DNA of 61,948 bases from Kitasatospora sp. GAS204B (GCF_029892155.1 NZ_JARZAG010000038.1:1-61948), one strand, 5' to 3'; positions 1 to 8,470 are shown, counted from the first letter of the stretch. The notes: generated from the letters alone by a model not told the origin. Translations and numbers: made by a program.

Positions 1-360
1 GGACGTCGTGCTTTCGGGTGATCGATGCGTCGAGGCAGGGGGCGCGGCTCACCGCGGTGGTCGGCGAGCGGGTGCTGCGGGTGGGCCTTCGCGGCCGGAC
101 CGGCGACTGCCCGGTCACCGCACTCGTCGACCGGCTGCAGGCCGTGAGCGCCGACTTCCGCCGGAGCTGGGCCGAGCACGAGGTGGCGCTGCGGCGCGTC
201 GAGCGCAAGATCCTGCCGCGTCCACGGGTCGGCGGCCTGCTGATGGACGGCGAGAGCCTGGTCACGCCCGACCAGGGCCAGTAGCTGCTGGTGCTCGCCG
301 CGGCGGGCACCGAGGCTTGCGAGCGGCGGAGCTGCTGCGGGTCATCGGCATCGGGCAACG
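1..360 (+). pseudogene. C-terminal remnant of an XRE/MmyB-type regulator
   Basis: The frame open at the window edge reads like the ligand-binding half of MmyB-like helix-turn-helix regulators of actinobacteria. It has a stretch around VTALVDRLQAVSADFRR, followed by WAEHEV and a VGGLLMDGESLV segment. An in-frame TAG at 282-284 interrupts it, and the expected continuation (LLVLAAAG, then AAELLRVIG) is seen only after the stop and a frame change. The 5' part lies outside the window. Homology fades near 350-360, where an oppositely oriented transposase fragment begins, so the gene was probably broken by an insertion. The family call comes from recalled motif resemblance, not a search. Confidence 0.55.
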
Positions 361-808
361 GCCCGACCGCGCTCGGCCGTCAGCAGTGCGGCGACCGTGT
401 CCGGGCCGACCCGGTGGCCCTGACGAGTCGGCTCGGCCGTCAGGTTCCGGGTGGACTTCACCGTCCAGCGCAAGGGCGACTGCGGATCCCCACGCTGATC
501 CGGCTCGACCAGCGCCAGCAGCGCCGTCACCAGGCCCGGATCGCTCTCACGCAGCGGCTTGCGCCCGCCGCCCGGACCCGGTCGGCGGGCTCCTGGTCCG
601 CGTCCAGCTCCCGAGCGCCACGGTGGACTGCGCCACCCCCTGCCAGGCGGGCGACCCGGCGCACATCCCCATAGCCGAGCATCCGAGCCGCCGGCCCCAA
701 TGTCAGGCGCGGCTGCCGCTCATCCAACTGTGGCAGCAGTCGGGCGAGCACCTCCCCGAGCGCCGCCGCACTCTCATCCGTCACACCGTGATCCTGGACC
801 CCAACCAC
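349..808 (-). pseudogene. ISAzo13-family transposase fragment
   Basis: The minus strand encodes the start of an ISAzo13-type DDE transposase: EVLARLLPQLDERQ, then ARMLGYGDVRRVARLAGG, then GARELDAD near the N-terminus. A second frame continues with ALVEPDQRGDP, SPLRWTVKSTRNL and TRQGHRVGPDTVAALL. The two pieces need a frameshift near 530, and the catalytic region is absent, so the gene is a non-functional 5' fragment. It abuts the broken MmyB-type regulator on its 3' side. Only the order of motifs is seen directly; the family name rests on recalled consensus. Confidence 0.7.
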
Positions 809-993
809 CCCATCAGAGCAAGGAGTTATTAATCGTCAACTCCCTGACCGCCTCCGAGTCGAACGGCAGACTCAGCCGAGCCACCACCGCCCCGAGATCA
901 GAACCGATCCCGTCACGAACGATACCTCCTATTTGTGATCACTCTCGATGGTCTCCGACCAGAACGGTGCCGCGTGCCTAATGATCAGTGGCC

Positions 994-1080
994 GTGAACA
1001 ACATGGATGCTGAGGTAGTCCTGTTCCCGGACCTGGACGACCTGGCGACAGCGAACAGTGAGATCGGCGGGATACCGTGA
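994..1080 (+). CDS. possible 28-aa leader ORF coupled to the next ORF
   Basis: A GTG-started ORF encodes an acidic 28-residue peptide (beginning VNNMDAEVVLFPDLDDL). Its TGA overlaps the next GTG in the motif GTGA, a typical arrangement for translational coupling. No strong ribosome binding site is visible; an alternative ATG start lies at 1003. It may be an accessory peptide of the downstream ATP-binding protein or chance. No family is recognised. Confidence 0.35.
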   Translation: MNNMDAEVVLFPDLDDLATANSEIGGIP

Positions 1081-1172
1081 CCGTCGTTGCCTACGCGGGT
1101 GCGCCCGAGGTGCTCTGCCCGGCCTGCGGCGGCCGATTACGTCGGGACTACCGACCCTCAGGCGTTTGCTGA
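1077..1172 (+). CDS. possible 31-aa CPxCG peptide
   Basis: This GTG-started ORF begins inside the stop codon of the preceding mini-ORF and ends with TGATG overlapping the start of the ATP-binding protein gene. It encodes a short basic peptide with one CPACGG motif, half of a zinc-ribbon-like site. Its position between two coupled ORFs is the main reason to list it. It could be the residue of a larger gene. No function is proposed. Confidence 0.35.
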   Translation: MTVVAYAGAPEVLCPACGGRLRRDYRPSGVC

Positions 1173-1825
1173 TGGCCGCTCAGCTCGTGCCCCGCCTCCC
1201 GGCCCCGGCCGTCGACCGGCGGCGACCTGCGGCCACCACCAGGCCAGCCCTGGGCGGCACAGCCGGACAGGGCACGCACAGCCCCGCCACCGCCCACCTG
1301 CCCTACGAGCCTCAGTCCGTCGGCGCGGCCCGCCGCCTGGTGCGCGGCGCACTGCGCGAGTGGCAGCTGCCCGACCTGGTCGAGGCCGGCGAACTTCTCG
1401 CCAGTGAGCTGGCTGGCAACGCGGTCAAGACCGGTTGCGGGTGGCGTATGACGGTCGCGATCGAGCACCTCACCGACCGGTGTGTGCGCATCAGCGTCCG
1501 TGACGGCTACCGGAGCTTGCCGTGCCTGATCGAGGTGGGCTCCGGTGCCGAGCCGGGCCGAGGCCTGGCCCTGGTCCACCAGCTCACCGGCGGGCACTGG
1601 GGTGCCACCGCGCAGGCGTTCGGCAAGACTGTCCACGCGGAGTGCGCCCTGCTGTGTGGTGAGGGGCCGGGAGGAGTAGAGGGCCGGCGCTATCGCGATC
1701 GCTCCCGGCGCTCCGAAGCTTCTGGACCGCTACGGCGTCGGCCCGGACACCGTTGGCTAACGCATCGGGGCTGCAGTTTCTCTACGTACCTATTTGAGCA
1801 TGGCTCCCGTCGAACAGATTCATAA
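1172..1825 (+). CDS. HATPase_c-type ATP-binding protein (anti-sigma-factor-kinase-like)
   Basis: The 217-aa product has the fold signatures of the RsbW/SpoIIAB-like ATP-binding proteins abundant in Streptomyces. SVGAARRLVRGAL begins the helix before the N-box, the degenerate N-box sits in SELAGNAVKTG, ISVRDG is the G1-like aspartate motif, and GRGLALVHQLT is the G2-like lid, followed by WGATAQAFGKTVHAECAL. Such proteins typically bind or phosphorylate sigma-factor regulators in the cytoplasm. In many relatives the chain ends soon after the AECAL segment; here about 55 basic residues without recognisable structure follow, possibly a frameshifted tail. The ATG at 1172 was chosen because of its TGATG overlap with the upstream mini-ORF. 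Confidence 0.75.
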   Translation: MAAQLVPRLPAPAVDRRRPAATTRPALGGTAGQGTHSPATAHLPYEPQSVGAARRLVRGALREWQLPDLVEAGELLASELAGNAVKTGCGWRMTVAIEHLTDRCVRISVRDGYRSLPCLIEVGSGAEPGRGLALVHQLTGGHWGATAQAFGKTVHAECALLCGEGPGGVEGRRYRDRSRRSEASGPLRRRPGHRWLTHRGCSFSTYLFEHGSRRTDS

Positions 1826-1880
1826 TTTCAGATAAAGTAAACCCCATCTTTCACGTCGGCTGGAATGGAGGTGGCCTGCA

Positions 1881-2264
1881 ATGCCAGATGCCAGAGACAG
1901 GTATCTTAGGCCCGGCAATCCCGAAAGGGATAATTACCACCCAGACGTAGTGCCCAACTCCGACGAAATGAATGCAACAGGCGGACCCCTGAATTCGGCA
2001 CGATTCCGGGCAAGGCAAGCGGATGCGTGGGCCCAGAACGACCCAGCGAAGGCAGCTTTTCACTACGAGGCCGTTGGGAGAATCAAGAAAGCAGAAGCGC
2101 CTAAGAGCACCATGGACTCCCTCAAGAACACCCTCGGACGCCTATCAATGACGAGCGCGCGGGAGCAGGAAAAAAACGTCGGCGGACGGTCTAGAGATGC
2201 AAGGAAGGCGCATGAGCACAATAGAACCCCTTCGCCTACAAATCGGAACCCATCGCAAAAATAG
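1881..2264 (+). CDS. AT-richer orphan protein, 127 aa
   Basis: This hydrophilic, basic 127-residue protein has no recognised family. A good ribosome binding site (GGAGGTGG) precedes the ATG by about nine bases. Codon use is clearly AT-richer than in neighbouring metabolic genes. The N-terminal half is polar (RPGNPERDNYHPDVV). A predicted helix KSTMDSLKNTLGRL near residue 100 is followed by a disordered basic tail rich in R, N, P and S. Similar helix-plus-tail ends occur in the genes at 2397, 4960, 17812 and 32698, suggesting a common origin or delivery signal. It sits 132 bases upstream of the next orphan gene in the same direction. Confidence 0.65.
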   Translation: MPDARDRYLRPGNPERDNYHPDVVPNSDEMNATGGPLNSARFRARQADAWAQNDPAKAAFHYEAVGRIKKAEAPKSTMDSLKNTLGRLSMTSAREQEKNVGGRSRDARKAHEHNRTPSPTNRNPSQK

Positions 2265-2396
2265 CGGCTGACGATGCTCCGATGACTATCTGGCGCTACT
2301 GATTCCCAAATAAGCTGACCGTCCCGTGGCTGCCGCGTCAGACGAGATGGCAGGGTTCTTTCCCTGGCGTGACATATCTTCGAAGAGAGGCGCGAC

Positions 2397-3047
2397 ATGT
2401 CGACCGGCTTCCCCTCCTCTGGCAGCAGTGGACCACCGGACCCTCAGCTAGACAGCCTGCGAGAAGCTGCCGGTAAACTCGATTCTAATATCGTCAAGCA
2501 GAAGCTCACTGGGGAGGTGCATGAATTCAGCGAAGCCGATATGAAGGAACTAAAGAGTCTCGACGCGCGAGCAAAGGGTGGAATTGGGCACGGCTATGCG
2601 CATGTTGGCGAGGAGGCTCACGAGGAGGCTTACAGAGAGGCTCTGTACGGAAACGCGATCAAAGGGGCGCGAAAGATTTTCGAAAGGGTAGGGGCCACAA
2701 ATCCAGAGACTACGGAGAAGGAAATTTATCGCCTTCTTGACTCTAGCGCTCGCGATGGCTTTGCGCCCATTGAGCCCTCAAGGAATGGGCCGGGCATTGG
2801 ACCGGCGGGTACGGCAGTGACTAAGGCCGCGTCATGGCACACCGAAGCCAAGGGTGAAGGTGTCAGCAAGTGGGACCGCCTCACCTCCGCGTTGGGCCGC
2901 CTAGGCAAGTCCGTCGGGTTGGGTGTCACGGACTCGCCGAAAGGGGCTCATGGTCCTACCAGTACAAAAGAGAGAGCGGCAGCAAATAATGCGGCAACAC
3001 AGGAGCGGGCGAATAAAAATGGAGGGCGTCATATTAAGGGGCCCTAG
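2397..3047 (+). CDS. AT-richer orphan protein, 216 aa, 3' end formed by an IS
   Basis: This 216-aa soluble, mostly helical protein with mixed charge has no recognised domain. The start follows AGAGAGG at suitable spacing. An alanine/glutamate-rich middle (EEAHEEAYREALYGN) is followed by SKWDRLTSALGRLGKSVGLG and a polar basic tail, the same C-terminal pattern as other orphan genes here. The TAG stop at 3045-3047 uses the first bases of the IS4 terminal repeat, so the natural C-terminus may have been longer and cut by the insertion. Its codon use is AT-richer than the surrounding chromosome, which suggests horizontal acquisition. Confidence 0.65.
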   Translation: MSTGFPSSGSSGPPDPQLDSLREAAGKLDSNIVKQKLTGEVHEFSEADMKELKSLDARAKGGIGHGYAHVGEEAHEEAYREALYGNAIKGARKIFERVGATNPETTEKEIYRLLDSSARDGFAPIEPSRNGPGIGPAGTAVTKAASWHTEAKGEGVSKWDRLTSALGRLGKSVGLGVTDSPKGAHGPTSTKERAAANNAATQERANKNGGRHIKGP

Positions 3048-4529
3048 CCTCAATGCCAGTGACTTAAGGATCGTTGCTGGTAGGTTGCCTGTCCAGGAGG
3101 TGCCTGGATGCCACGCTCTGGGCAGGTCAAGCCGTCGACGGACGAGCGATTGTCGGACCGGATAGCGATCGGTCTGCTGACGCACGCGTTCCCGCCAGAG
3201 CTGGTGGACCGGATCGTGGAGGAGTGCGGCCGGACCGGGCGGCGCCAGCGGCTGCTGCCGCCACGGGGGTGGTCTATTTCGTGCTGGCGATGTGCCTGTT
3301 CTCCGGGCAGGGGTAGGAGGAGGTCGCGCGGCCGCTGACCGAGGGGCTGGCAGGGCGAGGCACTGGTCGGGGTCGTGGCAGGTTCCACCATCGCGGCGAT
3401 CTCCCGGGCCCGGGTCAAGCTCGGGCCCGAGGTCCTCAAGGCGTTGTTCGAGCAGGCGGCCGGCCCTGTGGCGACCGGGGCTACCGCTGGTGCATGGTAT
3501 GGGCGTTGGCGTTCAATGGTCATTGACGGGACGACGTTCGATGTGCCGGACAGTGAGGAGAACGACGCGCGGTTGGGCCGTCCCAAGACCCACCGCGGTG
3601 AGTGGTCGGCGTTCTCGCGGGTGAGGGTGGTGGCGTTGGCGGAGTGCGGCACCCACGCGATCACTCACGCGACCCTGGGCCCGTTCAGCACCGCCGAGTC
3701 CGTGCTCGCGCGGGAGCTGTTCGACGTTCTGGGGCCTGAAGATCTGCTGATGGCCGAGCGTGGCTTCGCCGGCCTGGAGCGGTGGCGGGCCGCTGCGGCG
3801 AGCGGAGCGGACCTTCTGTGGCGTATCAAGTCCACTGCGGTCCTGCCCGTGTGGCGCGAGCCTCCTGGCGGCTCCTACCTGTCCGACATCGCCGCCGCCG
3901 GGGACCGCAAGCGCGCGGACGCGGTCGTCGCGCGGGTCATCGAGTACACCCTGGACGACCCCGGCCGCCCGCAGTACACCACCCGCTACCGGCTGATCAC
4001 CACCATCCTCGACCACGAGTCCGCGCCCGCGATGGAGTTGGCGGCCCGCTACAACGAGCGGTGGGAGATCGAGACCGTGCTGGACGAGCTGAAGACCCAC
4101 CAGCGCGGCCCCGCTCAGGTTCTGCGCTCCCGCTCGCCCGAAGGTGTCGAGCAGGAGGTCTGGGGCCACTTGCTCGTCCACCACGCGATCCGCTCGCTCA
4201 TGCACACCGCCGCGCCCAGGACATCGGCGAGAACCCTGACCGGCTCTCCTTCACCCGCACCCTGCGCCTCGCGCGACGCCACGTCACCGCGCGGGTGGCC
4301 TTTTCCCCTGACCGCCTGACCGCAGCCCTCGCCGGTGGGCAGGAGGTGGCCCGCCACCTCCTGCCCACCCGGCGCAGACGCTCCAACGCCCGCGTCGTCA
4401 AACGGGCCACAGCCCACCTGAGACCCGATCGAAGCAGGTCACCATTGCGCCGCACCACAAGACCGCCTCGATCAACCCACCCGTCACGGTCAGGCAATCC
4501 TGGGACTACTAAGTCACTGTATTGAGGCT
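3046..4529 (+). mobile_element. IS4-family insertion sequence, about 1.48 kb
   Basis: The ends are imperfect inverted repeats of about 20 bases. The left end at 3046-3066 reads AGCCTCAAT, two bases, then CAGTGACTTA. The complement of 4510-4529 reads AGCCTCAAT, one base, then CAGTGACTTA. Between them lies one transposase gene with several frameshifts. The element is full length but should be non-autonomous. No clear target duplication was identified. Confidence 0.75.
3108..4525 (+). pseudogene. IS4-family transposase, frameshifted
   Basis: The product is a full-length IS4-type DDE transposase spread over three frames. It starts MPRSGQVKPSTDERLSDR at 3108, shifts near 3255 and again near 3320 (GVVYFVLAMCLFSGQG ends at a TAG), and continues from about 3375 with ISRARVKLGPEVLKALFEQ, the first catalytic region IDGTTFDVPDS, LMAERGFAGLE, and the Y-(2)-R-(3)-E-type signature YNERWEIETVLDELKTHQ. 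Another shift near 4200 leads to DIGENPDRLSFTRTLRLARRHV. At least three frameshifts make it a pseudogene. A second, shorter piece of a closely related transposase lies inverted at 8471-8632. Confidence 0.85.
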
Positions 4530-4632
4530 GACGCTGAACTGACGACCCTATGCGCAGTCGCTGGCCGCACGAGGCGGGGAATCCTCGAAAGGCGGTCGCA
4601 ATCGCAGGCCGCACCGGCACATACTGGCGCGC

Positions 4633-4974
4633 ATGTCACGGATGCTGGAGGATCTGTCCACGAGAGCGGGACAACGGGGTGGGCCGTGGGGTTGGGAGCT
4701 CTTGCGCGGGTGCGAGCTGGACGCCGCGATATGGAGGTGGACTGAGGTTCTGGTCCGCCGTGGTGGCCCAACGCTCGCCGCTTTGCGCCCATTCGACCCA
4801 GCCGAAGTAGAGCCGAATTCCCTGAGCGCACGTTACGGTAAGGCGCTCAGGCGTTGCATGTATGGGCAAACCAGCGAGACGCTCACCACGCACGGACAGC
4901 TGACGAATCGAGGTCAACGGTTCCTTCGAAGTCGATCGGCCCGCCCCGCAGCGTTGCGGTCACAGTCTCGGTGA
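4633..4974 (+). CDS. doubtful 113-aa ORF
   Basis: This ATG-started ORF with GC-rich third positions fills the gap between the IS4 element and the convergent metallopeptidase-like gene. The product starts MSRMLEDLSTRAGQRGG and shows no recognisable motif. Its end overlaps the 3' end of the convergent gene by 15 bases. No strong ribosome binding site is seen. It could be a truncated gene piece or chance. Confidence 0.2.
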   Translation: MSRMLEDLSTRAGQRGGPWGWELLRGCELDAAIWRWTEVLVRRGGPTLAALRPFDPAEVEPNSLSARYGKALRRCMYGQTSETLTTHGQLTNRGQRFLRSRSARPAALRSQSR

Positions 4975-6465
4975 GTGTGCCGGAGAATCCTTCGTGGAAG
5001 AAGGGTGCTGCCACACGGCACTGCGCGAGGACTCGCCCTGCTGTGTGAGATCGCCCCTTGCCGTGCCGATCCGTGCGGCGCGCTCTCGTAGCAGCGCGGC
5101 ACGCTCCGTCGTTGACAACGCCCCCAAGCTGGCTGCTTCCTGGATCGCGGCTGTGAGCTGGGGGGCCATTTTCTCTCGCGCAGGTTTTGCGGTCTCGTAG
5201 CGCGATTGGGCGCCTATCTCCCTGAGCCGGTCGACGACGTTCTGCACGGTTGACTTGTTCCGTGATCTCGATCTGACTGCCTCGGCATGCCCGGCCACAA
5301 TCTCTGGGCTGGGCGCCAATGCGTCGCTCCGGTCGGGCCTCCAGACGACTGGTTCCGCGCCCGCCGCTCCGATTTCGACGCGAGGCATCCCCATGTGGTG
5401 CAGGAACTTCGTCTCGACCGTGTGGGCGTAGTTCTCCGTCGGAATGTCTGCCACGTATCCCGCGAAACTATTTTCAAAATTAACCACCCTGGCCAGGCGT
5501 GCGGATTGGAGGTAGCCACTGTAGGAGTTCACAAAAGCGACCTCGGCGTCTCGGTGCTCCTGCGTCCCGGGTATCTTCCCGTCCAACTCGACAGAGGCCT
5601 TCACGGCATTTTTGAACTCCTTACCCACGATTTCCTTCTGTTCCTTGCTCATCCCCGCAAGTCTCGGCTTTTCATGCCTCCCTGGTCGGTGCAGGTCATC
5701 CAGTGGATTTTCATTGAAGGAGTCGATCTGTTTCTTGATCTTCGCCAGTTCCGAGCCGCTGTTCCCCTTTCTGCCGTAGTTACGCAATATGGGATCTTCT
5801 GCGTAGAGTTTCTTTGCCGTGCGATCGTGTGGCGAGGGAAACGTGTCCGGGAGTTTCGCGAAAACCTTCTTCCCGCGCCCGAATCCGGTTTCGTAGTACC
5901 TCTTTCCCAGTATCAGGTCCTGAGGAGTGGTCAGTCCAGCCTCTACCCGCCCTCTCGCCGCCGTGACCATGTCAGCATGGGGCAGCCTATTGCGCGAGTA
6001 GCCCATTTGCTCCCGAATTTTCTGATCACCCTCCCTCGGATGGGTATGGATAAGGTACTCCATCGACTTCATGTCGAACTCGTAGTGTGCCAACTCGTGG
6101 ACCACCGTTGCTGCACCCTCGAGCGCTGCGGTGGCATAGTTCCCACCGGGAGCTCCCAGGACAGACATTTCATTCTTCACTGCGCTAAAAGACCCTAAGT
6201 CCATTCCAATCGAATTCACCGCTTCGGGATCAGAGAACCGCAGAGGCGGGCCCGGGTATCCATCGAGCTGCAGCTTTCTAATGCATTCCTCGTGAACATC
6301 TGTGATCAGCTTGCTGTAGTTATCCGCGGAGAGTACCAGTGAACTCTTTTCAGTGGTTCCCGGCTGTGTAACTCCCGGTTGCTCTTGTGAATAATAAGCC
6401 ACGCGCTGGGTGGTGAAATTTGCGAGTGCCTTGAGGAAATCTTCATCGTCCATGGATCCCATCAT
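4960..6465 (-). CDS. putative HExxH metallopeptidase, AT-richer orphan, 501 aa
   Basis: This large soluble protein has no signal peptide and no named family. Residues about 116-131 contain the zinc-binding signature VVHELAHYEFD (H123, E124, H127), suggesting a zincin-type peptidase; no third ligand is certain, though the histidines in YLIHTHPREGD near 138-142 are candidates. The rest is charged and helical. Around residue 400 a basic helix (NKSTVQNVVDRLREIG) precedes a long polar tail ending in S/P/H-rich sequence, as in the other orphan genes here. A GGGAGG ribosome site precedes three nearby ATGs, so the start could be at 6465, 6462 or 6453. Base composition is clearly AT-richer than the flanking genes. 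Function as a peptidase or effector is inference from the motif alone. Confidence 0.7.
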   Translation of the reverse strand: MMGSMDDEDFLKALANFTTQRVAYYSQEQPGVTQPGTTEKSSLVLSADNYSKLITDVHEECIRKLQLDGYPGPPLRFSDPEAVNSIGMDLGSFSAVKNEMSVLGAPGGNYATAALEGAATVVHELAHYEFDMKSMEYLIHTHPREGDQKIREQMGYSRNRLPHADMVTAARGRVEAGLTTPQDLILGKRYYETGFGRGKKVFAKLPDTFPSPHDRTAKKLYAEDPILRNYGRKGNSGSELAKIKKQIDSFNENPLDDLHRPGRHEKPRLAGMSKEQKEIVGKEFKNAVKASVELDGKIPGTQEHRDAEVAFVNSYSGYLQSARLARVVNFENSFAGYVADIPTENYAHTVETKFLHHMGMPRVEIGAAGAEPVVWRPDRSDALAPSPEIVAGHAEAVRSRSRNKSTVQNVVDRLREIGAQSRYETAKPAREKMAPQLTAAIQEAASLGALSTTERAALLRERAARIGTARGDLTQQGESSRSAVWQHPSSTKDSPAHSPRL

Positions 6466-6620
6466 GGCCTCCCGGTCGCGGTGAAATGGCCCCTCTCGTA
6501 GGATAGCAATCGAACATCCTCGTATCCCCTTATGATCGTAGCGTCATACGTAGTAGCAACGACCCCTGGGAGCTGTTGGTCAATTGCACGCGGCCAGAGC
6601 ATGCGGGGCTGGCCCTTCAG

Positions 6621-7520
6621 CCTCGATCCTTCAGTGTCCGGTCGGTGGTGACCGTCTTGGCTGGGTGCCCGGTTTGTCCTGGGTGCCGGTGAGGTAGGCC
6701 GTCGCGTGACGCTGTGGGTGCGCCGGGTTCCACGGGCCCGGGTCTGCTTTTCTTTCTGGTTCGTCGGGGTGGTGACCGGCTGTCAGGGTGCGGCCGGGAG
6801 CTTGGTGGGGCGTTGCCAGGCCAGGGTGAAGGCTTCGGCCCAGGGCCAGGTGCGGTCGATGCGGAGCCAGCGGCGGCGGGTATGGCGGTTGAGGTGGGCC
6901 GGGACGCTGTAGAGGCGGTGGCGTATGGTGTCCGGCTCGGCGCCGGCGAGGTCTTCTTGGTCGTGCAGGGCGAGGAGGCGGACCCAGCAGTCCAGGTCGT
7001 GGCCGAGGTTCGCGGTGAGCATCCAGGCCGCGTTGACCTGCCACTTCTTGCTGGAAGGTTCCGCAGCCCCGTCGCCTTGCCGACCCGGAGGCGGGCCTCG
7101 ACCATGGCGTGCGAGCGGGCGAGCGCGTCGAGGAACTGGGGCTGGTGGGAGCCGGCGATGTCCCACATGTGCCCGATGTTCGTGGCGACGATCGAGTACT
7201 TGAAGCCGGTGCGGGCCTCGTAGGTGGTGAGCTTCTTCGCGTGCCGCCCCGACGGTTTGACCCGGCGGACCAGCAGTCGCATCCCCGCCGGCCAACCCGT
7301 GCGAGTGTTCAGGCCGGTCAGCTCCGCGATCCCGTAGCCCTCCTGGATCTCGCCATCTTGGCGTAGGGCAGCCTCCCACATCCGCTCGGGGAGTTTGGCG
7401 ATCGCCGTCTCATCCTGGTCGGTGATGGTCGAGCCAACCAGGTAGCGCACCGTGCGCCGGGCGGTGTTCAACGCCTCGATGTTCTTGATGAGCTCGTGGG
7501 TGGCCCCGGCCGTCGACCCG
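6621..7520 (-). pseudogene. IS1380-family transposase, C-terminal half
   Basis: The minus strand encodes the second half of an IS1380-type transposase: STAGATHELIKNIEALNT, PERMWEAALRQDGEIQ, TGWPAGMRLLVRRVKPSG, SIVATNIGHMWDIAGSHQPQ and SHAMVEARLRVGKATGLRN. The reading frame breaks near 7060; SSKKWQVNAAWML and DLDCWVRLLALHD continue in another frame, down to a WPWAEAF segment. An end-like sequence CCTCGATCC at 6621 recurs at 31971 next to another IS1380 remnant. The 5' half is missing and replaced by an IS30 fragment. Confidence 0.8.
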
Positions 7521-7960
7521 CACCAGGATCTTGGGGAGATCTGCTCTGGTGACCAGTCTTCGGCGAGCCTGGCAGTCACGAAGTCCCGAAGCTGTGTGTT
7601 CGTGGCGAGCAGGCACGGCTGCCGGCGTCGGGCGCGGTCCCAGGTGCGGTCCTCGGCGTCCACAGCGCGGTAGCGGGCGGGGCCCTTGTCACGGGCGATC
7701 TCCCGGCTGACGGTCGAGACGGCTCGACCCAGGCAGCGGGCGATCTCGCGCATCGAGTCGCCTCGGGCCAGACCTCGCGAGATCGACTCCCGTTCGGCAA
7801 GCGTCAGTTGGCCGTCCCTGCGCTGCCGGACCGGTGGAATGTAGCCGCCGTTGGACTTGATGATCGTGAAGATCGAGCCCGGCGGCCGGCCCAGCGCCCG
7901 CGAGATCTCGCGAATCGACTCACCGGCCTTCCAGCGGTCCCACAACTCGCGCTTCTGCAT
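7520..7960 (-). pseudogene. IS30-family transposase, N-terminal half fused in frame to IS1380
   Basis: The first 145 residues of a 447-codon frame are IS30-like. A helix-turn-helix LWDRWKAGESIREISRALG is followed by a second one, LTLAERESISRGLARGDS then MREIARCLGRAVSTVSREIA, and the segment ends ARLAEDWSPEQISPR. The frame then runs straight into IS1380 sequence, so the apparently intact ORF is a chimera of two transposases and cannot encode a working enzyme. An inverted-repeat-like 15-mer (GTGGTGTAGCCGATC) lies just upstream at 7991-8005 and may be the IS30 end. Confidence 0.75.
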
Positions 7961-7990
7961 GTCCGATATGCCCGGATGGTGTCCCGCCTG

Positions 7991-8005
7991 GTGGTGTAGC
8001 CGATC
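7991..8005 (+). repeat. 15-bp terminal-repeat-like sequence, copy 1
   Basis: GTGGTGTAGCCGATC lies just upstream of the IS30 start codon. The same 15-mer occurs inverted at 8149-8163 and in this orientation at 34571-34585, where it contains the stop codon of a transposase remnant. I infer that it is the end of an IS30-like or similar element. Confidence 0.5.
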
Positions 8006-8046
8006 TTGCTTGAGATCTTCACGACCGCCCAGCCGCCGGCGAGTCG

Positions 8047-8148
8047 AGTCGTGTTCTGCGACCGAAGCTCGCAGGCTGATGTACCGTCAGCCTTCCGTAT
8101 GCTCCGCGGAAGCCGGATTCCGGTCCTGAACTGCGCTTCTACCGGCTT
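8047..8148 (-). repeat. about 100-bp repeat with stem-loop, copy 1
   Basis: Read on the minus strand, this stretch is about 80 percent identical by eye to 34586-34688 on the plus strand. Both follow the 15-bp GTGGTGTAGCCGATC. Both contain a hairpin (AGGCTGA, loop, TCAGCCT) followed by CGAGCTTCGGTCG. It may be flanking DNA that has been duplicated together with an IS end. Confidence 0.55.
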
Positions 8149-8163
8149 GATCGGCTACACCAC
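8149..8163 (-). repeat. 15-bp terminal-repeat-like sequence, copy 2
   Basis: This is an inverted copy of GTGGTGTAGCCGATC, facing the copy at 7991-8005 and followed on the minus strand by the 100-bp repeat. Confidence 0.5.
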
Positions 8164-8267
8164 GCCAAGGGACGCGACTCGAGGCAGGCGAGGGGGTGAG
8201 TCGCGATGGCTGGAGGAGACGCGGCCGTGCCCCCAGTCCGGGCCCGCGACAGCGGGTGCGCCGAGGC

Positions 8268-8340
8268 GGTAAGAAGGGCGACAGCGGGTCGGAACTGGCG
8301 AAGATCAAGGAACAGATCGATTCCTTCAATAAAAATCCAC
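8268..8340 (+). pseudogene. remnant related to the HExxH orphan gene
   Basis: About 23 codons (KKGDSGSELAKIKEQ, then IDSFNKNP) match an internal segment of the 501-aa metallopeptidase-like protein (RKGNSGSELAKIKKQ, then IDSFNENP; residues 232-254, coordinates 5704-5772) with only four clear substitutions. DNA identity is also high. The frame on either side is unrelated GC-rich sequence. This is the scar of a second copy on the opposite strand, cut at 8340 where an IS630-like fragment begins. Confidence 0.65.
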
Positions 8341-8452
8341 GCAGTCACGGGGCGTCCCTTGGGGGCGGCGGAGCGTGAGGCGGCGGCTGAGGGCCGCCGG
8401 TCTGTTCGAACAGGGTGTGCGGCAGGCGGAGGTGGCGCGTCTGTCGAAACAG
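8341..8452 (+). pseudogene. winged-helix (IS630-like) transposase N-terminal scrap
   Basis: One frame gives GRPLGAAEREAA. After a shift, the other gives RRRLRAAGLFEQGVRQAEVARL, which resembles the first helix-turn-helix of IS630-like winged-helix transposases. The first 48 bases recur inverted at 56545-56593. The scrap is squeezed between the orphan-gene remnant and an inverted IS4 piece. Confidence 0.45.
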
Positions 8453-8470
8453 CTCCCGCGCGAGCACGGA

